Source: CAYLLD01 sp964425135 (GTDB lineage: Bacteria > Pseudomonadota > Alphaproteobacteria > Rhodobacterales > Rhodobacteraceae). From it: 64,000 nt of DNA. Positions within the stretch are counted from its first letter, which is position 1, and every line of letters starts with the position of its first letter. The notes beneath the pieces are model-generated. The model was not told where the DNA came from. It did not search any database and saw nothing but the letters and a program-made list of their open reading frames with translations. Below are positions 33,775-42,078 of the stretch, piece by piece. The position numbers and the translations under genes are program-made. The DNA is taken from contig CAYRKW010000002.1 of assembly GCA_964425135.1 (NCBI GenBank), positions 48,778 through 112,777 of the forward strand. The letters run 5' to 3'.

Positions 33775-35265
33775 TCAGCCGGTGATCTCTGCGAGTTTCA
33801 GGCGCTGGATCTTGCCGGATGGACCTTTGGGAAGTTCGGGCAGGAAATAAACTTCCTCTGGCGCTTTGAACTTCCCGAGTTTTTCGATGCAAAGCGATTT
33901 CAGATCATCTGCCGTAATCGATGAGCCGTCGCTGATGCGCACGGCGGCCTCGACCCGTTCGCCGTAGGTTTTGCATGGGCGCGCGAAGGCGGCGGCTTCA
34001 ACCACATCCGCATGGGCATAAAGCGCCTCGTCGATCTCGCGCGGGGCGATGTTTTCGCCGCCTTTGATTATGAGCTCTTTCAGGCGACCGGTCACGAAGA
34101 CATAGCCATCTGCATCGATCTTCCCCAAATCACCGGTGCGCAGCCAATCGCGTGCGAAGCTGTCGCGGGTGGCGTCGGGATTCTTGAGATATTCGAGCAT
34201 GACATTCGGGCCGCGCACGACAATCTCGCCTTCGGTATCCGGCGCGCAAGGCGTTTGGGACTCGTCGAAGATGGCAACCTCATTGCCGTATGCGGTGCCG
34301 GGCGAGCCGATTTTACGGGTGCCGGGGGGCAAAGGATTGGACAGAATTTGAGCTGCGGTCTCTGTGAGGCCCATGGTCTCAACAATCGGCACATCGAAGC
34401 GGTTTTCGAAGGATTTTTGGACCTCTGGCGCCAGCGCGGAAGACGCGGAGCGGCCAAAGCGGATGCGCGCGGTAGTGTCGGCGTCGGAGGACGGCTCGCC
34501 ATGCAGGAGATGGGAGATGATGGTCGGGACGACGGAGAACCATGTCACGCGATGGGCGGCGCAGTGATCCCAGAAGCTGCTTGCGGAGAATTTCGGGCAC
34601 ATCACAACCGAACCGCCGGAGACGAGTGGGCCCATGAGCGTGACGCACAGGCCGTTGATGTGGCAGATCGGCAGTACGCAGAGCGCGCGGTCGTCTGGCG
34701 TGAGTTTATGCGCGATGGCGGTGGTCCAGCCGCCTGCGAGCAGGCTGGCGTTGGTGTGGACGACGCCTTTTGGGCGACCTGTGGTGCCGGATGTGTACAT
34801 CAGGAGCGCGTGGTCGGATGGGGCGATGTCGTTCAGGCTTGTGTCTGGCGCTGCGCGGGAGAGATCGCATTTTGTCAGATGCTCGGGCCGTGTTGCGTCG
34901 AACACATCATCAATGCTGCTGTGCACCAGCGCGAATTTGGCGTCGCAGTGATCCAGCGCATAAGCGATCGCGTCAGGACCGGCAGCGAGGTTGATCATGG
35001 TCGCGCGAAAGCCGCCGTAGACTGCGCCGAAAAAGGCCAGGACGCCGTCGCGCCCATTGGGGTGGAGAATTGCGATGCTCTCTCCCTTGGCGGCTCCTTG
35101 ATTGGTCAGGATGCGGGCGATCTTTGCGGCTTCATCCTGCAATTCGGTCCACGTCAGGGCCGGGGCGTTGTCGGTGAAAAGAAAGGCCGTGCCACCCGTT
35201 CTCGCGCGATGATCGAGCCAGTCGCGCACCGTGCCTTCAGGCGGCGTGCTTTGCGAGAGATTCAT
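33775..35265 (-). CDS. Acyl-CoA ligase (AMP-forming), SauT-like sulfoacetate-CoA ligase candidate
   Basis: A 496-residue adenylate-forming enzyme. The ATP motif MYTSGTTGRPKG, the strand motif MGLTET, the hinge TGRLKELIIKGGENI and the catalytic lysine in GPSGKIQRLKL are present. Its start overlaps the preceding acylating dehydrogenase gene as ATGA. In sulfoacetate degraders a CoA ligase (SauT) makes sulfoacetyl-CoA, which SauS reduces to sulfoacetaldehyde. By this gene pair and the transporter, sulfoacetate is the likely substrate, though another short acid cannot be excluded. Start at the ATG 35265. Confidence 0.85.
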   Translation of the reverse strand: MNLSQSTPPEGTVRDWLDHRARTGGTAFLFTDNAPALTWTELQDEAAKIARILTNQGAAKGESIAILHPNGRDGVLAFFGAVYGGFRATMINLAAGPDAIAYALDHCDAKFALVHSSIDDVFDATRPEHLTKCDLSRAAPDTSLNDIAPSDHALLMYTSGTTGRPKGVVHTNASLLAGGWTTAIAHKLTPDDRALCVLPICHINGLCVTLMGPLVSGGSVVMCPKFSASSFWDHCAAHRVTWFSVVPTIISHLLHGEPSSDADTTARIRFGRSASSALAPEVQKSFENRFDVPIVETMGLTETAAQILSNPLPPGTRKIGSPGTAYGNEVAIFDESQTPCAPDTEGEIVVRGPNVMLEYLKNPDATRDSFARDWLRTGDLGKIDADGYVFVTGRLKELIIKGGENIAPREIDEALYAHADVVEAAAFARPCKTYGERVEAAVRISDGSSITADDLKSLCIEKLGKFKAPEEVYFLPELPKGPSGKIQRLKLAEITG

Positions 35266-36665
35266 TTTCCGGCGGCGTCCCAATAGTCAGCGAAAATATC
35301 TTCGACGGTCGGCTCGCGCGCCGGGATTTCGCGGACAATTTTGGTGGTCTGCATGAAATGTTTCCAGTGGACGTTGTCGTCGATGGAATTGCCGCCCCAC
35401 GAACCGCAGCCCATGGAAAGCGAGAAAGGCATGCCGTTGTTGAACGCGCCGCCGGTGGCGAAGCAATGCGCCTGGTTGACGATCACGCGGCAGGTTGGCA
35501 CGGCTTGCCCGAGCGTGAGTGCGCGGTCGTGGTCGGTTGAGTGCAGGCCGACGGAATGGCCAGCGCCCTGATGGGCGAGGATCTGTTGGGTGAGGCTTAT
35601 GGCATGATCGAAGTCGCCTGCGCGGTAGAGCGCGGCGACGCGGGAGAGCTTTTCGCCGGAGAGGGGATGCTCGGGGCCGATGCCTGTGGTTTCGACCAGA
35701 AGAAATTCCGTGTCGCTGGGAACGTCGTTTTGCATACCAAGCGCTGCGAGCATTTTGTCGGCGTCCTGGGCGATCACTTCGCGGTTGAGGTGGCCGCCCG
35801 GCCAGAGTTTGTCGATGATGCGCTGTTCATCGGTCACCAGCGCGCCGCCTATTTGGGCGAGCTCTGCCATGAACGCATCGAAGATCGCATCGACGACGAC
35901 GAGTGCGTTTTCGGAGGAGCAGGAGGTGGCATTGTCGAACGTTTTGGAGGCGGTGATTTTCTCGGCTGCCGCTTTCAAATCGCAGGTCTCATCGACAATC
36001 ACTGTCACATTGCCCGCGCCGACCGCAAGGGCAGGGGTGCCGGAGGAATAGGCGCGTTTGACGTTGTTTTGCGAGCCTGTGACGACGATCAAATCGCTTA
36101 TCTCCAACAGGCGCTGGGTTTTGTCCTTGCTGCCCGGGGCAGGGACCATTTGCACGAGGTCTTTGCTTTCGCCGATCTTGTCGAATTCGGCATGGACGTA
36201 AGTAAGCAGCGTCTCGCACGCGGGGATGCCTTTGGGTGAGGGGGACAGGACAATAGCGTTACCGCATTTGAGTGCATTGATGATGTTATTGGCAGGTGTT
36301 GCGGCAGGGTTGGTTGAGGGGACAACCGCGCCGATTACGCCCATGGCGCGGGCGATCCGGGTGATACCCGTCGCCGGATCATCATCAACGATGCCGAAGG
36401 TTTTGGCGTCTGCGATATCACGCATGAGGCCCAGTGTTTTGCGGTGATTTTTGGTGATTTTGTCTGGGACATTGCCCAGTCCCGTGGTCTCAACTGCAAG
36501 CTCGGCGAGATGCGTGTTGCGGGCGGGTTCCATGATGGCCCATGCAGCGGCCTGCGCGGCGCGATCATAGCGTTCCTGCGAGCCGTTTTGCTCATACTCA
36601 ATCTGAGCTGCGCGCGCTCGTTTAACGATGGCATCAACCTCAGTCAGCGGATCGGAGGCGTTCAT
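35262..36665 (-). CDS. Acylating sulfoacetaldehyde dehydrogenase (SauS-like)
   Basis: A 467-residue CoA-acylating aldehyde dehydrogenase. The catalytic cysteine is Cys249 in FDNATSCSSENALVV, with the cofactor-side segments PSTNPAATPANNIINALKCG and TGSQNNVKRAYSSGTPALAV. The sequence features VDETCDLKAAAEKI and WPGGHLNR recall SauS from memory. SauS converts sulfoacetyl-CoA and NADPH to sulfoacetaldehyde, which Xsc then splits to acetyl phosphate and sulfite; xsc is not in the window. The frame is open 36 codons upstream of 36665, but the family start is MNAS-like. Confidence 0.85.
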   Translation of the reverse strand: MNASDPLTEVDAIVKRARAAQIEYEQNGSQERYDRAAQAAAWAIMEPARNTHLAELAVETTGLGNVPDKITKNHRKTLGLMRDIADAKTFGIVDDDPATGITRIARAMGVIGAVVPSTNPAATPANNIINALKCGNAIVLSPSPKGIPACETLLTYVHAEFDKIGESKDLVQMVPAPGSKDKTQRLLEISDLIVVTGSQNNVKRAYSSGTPALAVGAGNVTVIVDETCDLKAAAEKITASKTFDNATSCSSENALVVVDAIFDAFMAELAQIGGALVTDEQRIIDKLWPGGHLNREVIAQDADKMLAALGMQNDVPSDTEFLLVETTGIGPEHPLSGEKLSRVAALYRAGDFDHAISLTQQILAHQGAGHSVGLHSTDHDRALTLGQAVPTCRVIVNQAHCFATGGAFNNGMPFSLSMGCGSWGGNSIDDNVHWKHFMQTTKIVREIPAREPTVEDIFADYWDAAGK

Positions 36666-36724
36666 GGGAAATCTCTTTGTAAGGGATGGCAGGGCCAATA
36701 TATCTATGGCCCTGCCATTACTTG

Positions 36725-37693
36725 TTAAAGTCCTGCGAGCAATTCGGTCAAGGTCTCCTGACGCTTGGCCCACATTGCCTGCACTTCATCGCGGGTCATG
36801 ATGTGCATGGGCGAGCCGCCAGCTTTCATCTTGCCTGCAACGCGGCTGTTTTCGAACATGGTTGGTACGATCTCAGCCAGCTTGTCGATGATCGGCTGCG
36901 GTGTTCCTTTGGGCACCATTACGCCGCGGAAGTTGACTGAAGCGTTGTCCACATCAAGACCGCTTTCCTTCATGGTCGGCACGTCCGGCAGGAAGTCGTT
37001 CCGCTCCAGATCGGCGATGGCGAGTATTTTGACGTTACCAGCTTCACGCGCGCGGAAGGCGTCGGAGAGGTTGTTAATGCCAGCCATCACTTCGCCTGCG
37101 ATCACAGCTTTCATTGCTGCTGCGCCGCCGCCCTTGGTCGGCAGATACGCGATCTTGAAACCGCCTGCTTTCTCCATTTGCAGCGCTGCGATGTGGTGAC
37201 CCACGAAGAGGCCTGCGCCCGATGTTGTCAGCTTGCCAGGATTGGTATTTGCAAAGTCGATGACGTCTTGCAGGCTATTGAATTCGCTATCTTTTCCGAC
37301 AACGAGAACAGCAGGGTCTGCGCCCCAGTTTGCGATAGGCTCGAAGCTGTCGGCGCCGTATTCAACGCCGCCTTCGATGGATTGGGCGATGAAATGCGGG
37401 ATGTTGTAAGCGCCCAGCGTGTAGCCATCGGCTTCGGCTTGGGTCGCGAGCCAGTTCCAGCCCACGCGTCCGCCTGCGCCGGGTTTATTGAGAATTGCAA
37501 TCGGCATGCCGAGCGCATCTTCGTTCCCAGCCGTCATTGTCACGATGCGCGCCTGAAAGTCCGTTGCGCCGCCAGCGCCATAGCTGACCATCAGCATCAT
37601 CGGACGCTCCGGGTAGCTGTCGTGGCCGTCCGCGAGCGCGGGTCCAGCCAGTCCCATCAAGCTCATTGCGAGCCCTGCTATCAGTTTTCTCAT
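36725..37693 (-). CDS. TTT transporter periplasmic solute-binding protein (TctC family)
   Basis: A 322-residue periplasmic binding protein of the tripartite tricarboxylate transporter family. The signal peptide ends GPALA (residues 17-21). Family segments are YPERPMMLMVSYGAGGATDF, NKPGAGGRVGWNWLA and the C-terminal GVMVPKGTPQPIIDKLAEIV. The ligand cannot be told from sequence; from context a sulfonate such as sulfoacetate is likely. It is the third gene of the transporter set, with 39 bases after the small membrane subunit. Confidence 0.93.
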   Translation of the reverse strand: MRKLIAGLAMSLMGLAGPALADGHDSYPERPMMLMVSYGAGGATDFQARIVTMTAGNEDALGMPIAILNKPGAGGRVGWNWLATQAEADGYTLGAYNIPHFIAQSIEGGVEYGADSFEPIANWGADPAVLVVGKDSEFNSLQDVIDFANTNPGKLTTSGAGLFVGHHIAALQMEKAGGFKIAYLPTKGGGAAAMKAVIAGEVMAGINNLSDAFRAREAGNVKILAIADLERNDFLPDVPTMKESGLDVDNASVNFRGVMVPKGTPQPIIDKLAEIVPTMFENSRVAGKMKAGGSPMHIMTRDEVQAMWAKRQETLTELLAGL

Positions 37694-37732
37694 GGTGTTC
37701 CTCCCATTGGTGATATCTGCCGCTTATGCGGT

Positions 37733-38203
37733 TCAGAAAAAGACCTCTCGCGGTGTGAAGACTTTCAGCAGTAGCGCGAAGAGACCATACATAACGACCA
37801 TAAAACCGGCCGTAATGATAGCACGTTTGATCCAGGATTTGAGTTGAGCGTGTGGTGCGGGGTCATAGAGGCTGATGAGGATGAACACCGTGAGTGTCGT
37901 GGCGGTGTAAAATCCCAGCCCTTTGGCGGCCCAGAATATGTAGATAAGTGCTATGATGAGACCGGGCGCAAGATTACGCATCTGCGCGACGCTCAGGCCG
38001 TTTCCGACCTTGGTGCGTCCAAGGCAGGCTTTTACGAAGGTCCAGAGCGCGAGGACAACAAAAACTGTCGAGATCAGGCGCGGGAAGAGGAATGCGGCTG
38101 CGGGTTCTTGTGTGTAGCTGATGTAGGCAACAGCGATGCCGACGGCGGCCACAATACCCGATCCGATGATGTGTTGCGTGCGCGGCAGTGAGGGCGTGCT
38201 CAT
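37733..38203 (-). CDS. TTT transporter small membrane subunit (TctB family)
   Basis: A 156-residue integral membrane protein with four predicted helices (about 11-30, 37-62, 74-110 and 128-150), the usual TctB size and topology. Sequence conservation in TctB is poor, so the call rests on topology and on the 4-base overlap of its start with the end of the large subunit gene. Confidence 0.88.
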   Translation of the reverse strand: MSTPSLPRTQHIIGSGIVAAVGIAVAYISYTQEPAAAFLFPRLISTVFVVLALWTFVKACLGRTKVGNGLSVAQMRNLAPGLIIALIYIFWAAKGLGFYTATTLTVFILISLYDPAPHAQLKSWIKRAIITAGFMVVMYGLFALLLKVFTPREVFF

Positions 38204-39711
38204 CCGACAATCTCCTCTTTGGAGGTGTAGCGCCGTGCGCTGACTTCCATGATGACTGAATAGACGATCGAAGCGATCACGATGGCGATGAGGAACATGT
38301 TGAGTGCGCCGCCGAAGAAGTAAGGCGTCATCCCGTCTTGCGCCGCTGCGCGCATTGAGCCTTGGATGAAGTTATCCTCTGCAATCGGGCCCAGGATGAG
38401 ACCGAGGACGAGCGGGGCGGCGGAAAAACCGAAGCGTTCTAGGAAGTACATCATGATACCTAGACCAGCCATGACGTAGACGTCGCTCATCGAGTTTTGA
38501 ACAGAATAGCTGCCGAAGACCGCAAGCCCCAGCACGATGGCCGCCATGACTGACTGCGGAACGTGCGCAACTTTTGCTGCAATGCCAGCGATGTAGAGAC
38601 CGAAAAGGCACATAAGGACCTGACCGATCAGCATCGAGTTGATGAAGGTCCACGCGACTTGCGGGTGGTTATCGAACAGATCAGTGCCGGGGAAAATACC
38701 GTGGATGAGAAGGCCGCCCAAAAGCACTGCGGCGGTCGGCGAGCCGGGGATGGAGAGTGTGAGCAAGGGGACGAGCGACGGTCCGACCATCGCGTTGTTG
38801 GCGGATTCCGCGGCGATCAAACCTTCAGGGTGACCGGTGCCAAACTTGTCTCGCTCAGGGCTAAACTTTTTGGATTGATCATAGGCGACAAGTCCTGCGA
38901 TTTGCCCGCCAACGCCGGGGATCAACCCGATGATGGAGCCGGTGATTGTGCCGATACCCATGGGGCGCTTGTTGGAGAAGAGCGTTTTGATCGCATCTCG
39001 GATCGGGTGCTTTTGCACGGTGATAATCTCGGAATTATCCTTGAAGCGCCCTTTGGCAAACATGGCGATCACTTGGGGGATTGCGAAGAGGCCGATGAGG
39101 GCTGCGATGATGTTGATGCCGCCACCGAGTGAGGGGTGGAATATGAACCGTTGTGCGCCCATGATGTCGTCAAAGCCAATGGTCGCGAGCCACAGGCCAA
39201 TGCAGCCTGACAGAAGGCCTTTGACAACGGAGCTTGAATCAAGTGATCCGATGATAGTAACGCCCAAAATTGCGAGCCAAAACAAGTGACTGGGGCCAAA
39301 AGCTAATGCCCATTTGGCGAGGACTGGTGTGAGGAATATCAGGAGAAGAACGCCGAATATCCCGCCCACTGCGGAGGAGAGGAAGCTTAGTTGTAGTGCT
39401 TTGGCGCCGTTTCCTTGCCGCGCCATTTCATGCCCGTCGAGCGTGGTAGCAATATTGGCTGGCGCACCTGGGATTTTGAGCAAAATTGCCGAGACTGCGC
39501 CGCCAGCAACGGTGGAGGTATAGGCCGCACCGAGCAAGATCAGGCCTTGTGTCGCTTCGAGCTGGAAGGTGAAGGGGATCAGGAGGGCGACAGCCATGGT
39601 GGGCGACAGGCCCGGTGTGGCCCCCAGGATCAATCCGCCGATGGTTCCCACGAGCAACAAGGCAAAGTTGATCGGTGTGAACACGTCACCGAAATATAAT
39701 AGAAACTCCAA
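38200..39711 (-). CDS. TTT transporter large membrane subunit (TctA family)
   Basis: A 503-residue membrane protein with about 10-12 helices that carries the solute with a sodium or proton gradient. The conserved PGLSPTMAVALLIPFTF loop, the GAAYTSTVAGGAVSAILLKI region and the second repeat GLIPGVGGQIAGLVAYDQSK are visible. I use the TTG at 39711, with GAAGGA nine bases upstream, because it yields the usual MEFLLYFGDVFTPINFALLL start. The frame is open to 39747 with a low-complexity G-rich stretch that is not typical of the family. It is the first gene of the operon; its promoter lies partly in the gap. Confidence 0.92.
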   Translation of the reverse strand: MEFLLYFGDVFTPINFALLLVGTIGGLILGATPGLSPTMAVALLIPFTFQLEATQGLILLGAAYTSTVAGGAVSAILLKIPGAPANIATTLDGHEMARQGNGAKALQLSFLSSAVGGIFGVLLLIFLTPVLAKWALAFGPSHLFWLAILGVTIIGSLDSSSVVKGLLSGCIGLWLATIGFDDIMGAQRFIFHPSLGGGINIIAALIGLFAIPQVIAMFAKGRFKDNSEIITVQKHPIRDAIKTLFSNKRPMGIGTITGSIIGLIPGVGGQIAGLVAYDQSKKFSPERDKFGTGHPEGLIAAESANNAMVGPSLVPLLTLSIPGSPTAAVLLGGLLIHGIFPGTDLFDNHPQVAWTFINSMLIGQVLMCLFGLYIAGIAAKVAHVPQSVMAAIVLGLAVFGSYSVQNSMSDVYVMAGLGIMMYFLERFGFSAAPLVLGLILGPIAEDNFIQGSMRAAAQDGMTPYFFGGALNMFLIAIVIASIVYSVIMEVSARRYTSKEEIVG

Positions 39712-39786
39712 CGTATTCAGTCCTTCGCAGTCCCCACCCCCCCGCACGGTAAGTCAGATTGTCGAATTTGCAATAGTTTTTGATAG

Positions 39787-39886
39787 NNNNNNNNNNNNNN
39801 NNNNNNNNNNNNNNNNNNNNNNNNNNNNNNNNNNNNNNNNNNNNNNNNNNNNNNNNNNNNNNNNNNNNNNNNNNNNNNNNNNNNNN
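39787..39886. other. Assembly gap of 100 N
   Basis: Exactly 100 N, so of unknown true size. It lies 75 bases before the start of the transporter operon (on its upstream side) and cuts off the first 25-30 codons of motB. The join of the two parts rests on the scaffold only. Confidence 0.98.
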
Positions 39887-40669
39887 GTTGCCTATGCGGA
39901 TTTCGTGACCGCGATGATGGCGTTTTTCTTGCTGATGTGGCTCTTAAATGCGACCACGGAAAAACAACGCAAAGGCCTGGCGGACTATTTTTCGCCTACC
40001 ATCCCGTTGCATCGGTCGTCAGGCGGCGGAGATGGTCCTTTGACGGGATCAAGTGTGTTCGCGCAGGATGTGTTGCCTTCGGTCGGGCAATCAGGTGCGG
40101 GAAACAAAGCTGAATCGCAAGACGAAGAAGGTACGGCGACGGCAACGTCTGAAGAATCGAACCCCGAACAGTCGGATAACTCGTCGCAAACTGCACAGAT
40201 TGTGACGACGCCCGAGGACTTTGAGCTGCTTCAGGATATATTCCTCGCGTCATCGGGCGAGAGCGAGGTTGAAGATGATATGTATCAGCACATCCGCACG
40301 CGGATCACAGACGAAGGTCTTATCATCGAGTTGATCGATTCTGCGCAACTGCCGCTTTTTGAATTGGGCTCGGACGCGCCAACAGAAAACCTGGGCCGTA
40401 TGCTGGGGGCGATCGCGCCGGTTTTGAAAACGATTGCCAATCCCATCGCGTTGCGTGGGAATGCGTTCGGGTTCTCAAGGGCGGATGCGCCGAACCGGAA
40501 TTGGCTGATGTCGGTAAACCGGTCTCTGTCGACAGCACGCCTTTTGATGATGAACGGCATTGAGGATGCGAAGATTGCGCGGGTGGTCGGGGTGAGCGAT
40601 CGCAATCCCGAATATCCGCATCTTGCAGATCGCCGGAATAACCGCATTGAGCTGATTGTTCTGCGATAA
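39887..40669 (+). CDS. motB: Flagellar motor protein MotB (5' end lost in gap)
   Basis: Stator subunit that anchors the MotA/B ion channel to peptidoglycan. The visible 260 residues begin in the single membrane helix VAYADFVTAMMAFFLLMWLL, which carries the critical proton-binding aspartate. An acidic, Ser/Glu-rich linker (about 60-110) follows, then the C-terminal OmpA-like domain (about 125-260) ending in RRNNRIELIVLR, which holds the peptidoglycan-binding residues. The first 25-30 residues are in the gap. It is the first gene of a run of flagellar genes. Confidence 0.95.
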   Translation, partial: VAYADFVTAMMAFFLLMWLLNATTEKQRKGLADYFSPTIPLHRSSGGGDGPLTGSSVFAQDVLPSVGQSGAGNKAESQDEEGTATATSEESNPEQSDNSSQTAQIVTTPEDFELLQDIFLASSGESEVEDDMYQHIRTRITDEGLIIELIDSAQLPLFELGSDAPTENLGRMLGAIAPVLKTIANPIALRGNAFGFSRADAPNRNWLMSVNRSLSTARLLMMNGIEDAKIARVVGVSDRNPEYPHLADRRNNRIELIVLR

Positions 40670-40760
40670 ATTTTAGCTACTTTGGCAGCAATGTTATCTG
40701 AAACTTAAGCTGAGTTCCTTACAAACGTTTCACGGAATGGGTTTAAATCAGGGTAGCTAG

Positions 40761-42062
40761 ATGACAATTTCCTCCTCTTTGAATGCAGGTGTAACCGGTC
40801 TCAATGTGAATGCCAGCAAGCTGGCCACGATTGCTGATAATATCGCAAATTCAAAGACATATGGGTACAAGCGGGCTGATGTGGATTTCTCGTCGCTGGC
40901 GCTGACATCGCGCGAAGGATCGTATACCGCGGGGGGCGTGCGGGCATCTGCGTTTCGGCAAGTCAGCAGTTCTGGCTCGCTTGCGTCAACAACAAATCCG
41001 CTTGATATCGCGGTGAGCGGTGCAGGTATGTTGCCGGTGACGACCGTATCGGCGGTCGACAATAATTCTGGCACCTTGCCGCTCCAAATGGTGACAACCG
41101 GGTCGTTTCAACCCGACAGTGATGGGCTGGTGCGAACAGCGTCGGGGCTGGCGCTCTTGGGGTGGCCCGCTGATCTGAATGGAGATATCGCGCCGCAACC
41201 GCGTGACAGTGTCACGGGGCTTGAGCCTGTGACTGTTCTGTTCAATCAGTTTGCTGCGAACCGCACCACCGATATTGTCATGGGCGCAAATCTGCCCGCA
41301 ACAGCGACGCAGGCTGGCTCAAGCGGCGCGCCTTATCAGATCGACATTGAATATTATGACAATCTGGGTGCTCCGCAAAATCTGGAAGCTGTGTTCACAC
41401 CGTCTGTGCCGGGTGCGGGCTCATCGAACTTGTGGAATCTTGTGCTCAACGACTCAGATTCAGGCGGCGCAACGGTTGCTGAGTTCGATATTCAGTTTGA
41501 TGCCTCTGCTGGAACGGGCGGATCGATCCTCTCGGTAACACCTGTAAGTGGCGGTACATACACGGCTGGTACAGGTATTTTGGACATCAACGTGAATGCC
41601 GGACCTATCGCTATCGAGATCGGTAGCCCTGGGACCTCGTCACATCTGACGCAGTTGTCCGGTTCGTTCTCTCCAACCGGGGTAAGCCGAAATGGCTCGC
41701 AAACAGGATCCCTGACGGGCGTGGAGATTGATGAAAACGGTATGATGATTGCGCTTTATGATAGCGGATACTCACGCGTGATTTACCAGATACCATTGGC
41801 GGCCGTGGCCAATCCAAACGGGTTGGAATGGAAGGACAACCAGTCCTTCGGGATCACACCTGACAGTGGGCCATTCTATCTTTGGGACGCCGGAGACGGG
41901 CCGACGGGGACGACCACCGGGTATGCACGAGAGGAATCAACGACGGATATCGCGGGCGAATTAACCCAGCTTATTCAGACCCAGCGGGCCTATTCCTCGA
42001 ATGCGAAAATCATCCAGACCGTGGATGAAATGTTGCAAGAAACCACGAATATCAAGCGATAA
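40761..42062 (+). CDS. flgE: Flagellar hook protein FlgE
   Basis: Main subunit of the flagellar hook. The 433-residue product has the N-terminal rod/hook domain with SSLNAGVTGLNVNASKLATI then DNIANSKTYGYKR, central domains rich in Gly/Ser/Thr, and the C-terminal helix QLIQTQRAYSSNAKIIQTVD that packs against it. AGGGTAG lies before the ATG. A 91-base gap from motB may hold a promoter. It is exported through the flagellar type III system, so no signal peptide is expected. Confidence 0.93.
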   Translation: MTISSSLNAGVTGLNVNASKLATIADNIANSKTYGYKRADVDFSSLALTSREGSYTAGGVRASAFRQVSSSGSLASTTNPLDIAVSGAGMLPVTTVSAVDNNSGTLPLQMVTTGSFQPDSDGLVRTASGLALLGWPADLNGDIAPQPRDSVTGLEPVTVLFNQFAANRTTDIVMGANLPATATQAGSSGAPYQIDIEYYDNLGAPQNLEAVFTPSVPGAGSSNLWNLVLNDSDSGGATVAEFDIQFDASAGTGGSILSVTPVSGGTYTAGTGILDINVNAGPIAIEIGSPGTSSHLTQLSGSFSPTGVSRNGSQTGSLTGVEIDENGMMIALYDSGYSRVIYQIPLAAVANPNGLEWKDNQSFGITPDSGPFYLWDAGDGPTGTTTGYAREESTTDIAGELTQLIQTQRAYSSNAKIIQTVDEMLQETTNIKR

Positions 42063-42078
42063 GCAGGATCACTGAGCG

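Noticed and set aside
34012..35286. 424-codon plus-strand frame opposite the CoA ligase
   Set aside because: Shadow frame with no family motifs; the minus strand carries all ligase motifs.
39569..40669. A 366-codon frame joining antisense tctA sequence to motB through the second gap
   Set aside because: The part before the N run is antisense to tctA; only 39887 onward is MotB.
40670..40760. Sigma-54 promoter before flgE
   Set aside because: TGGCAGCAATGTTAT lacks the -12 TTGC element.
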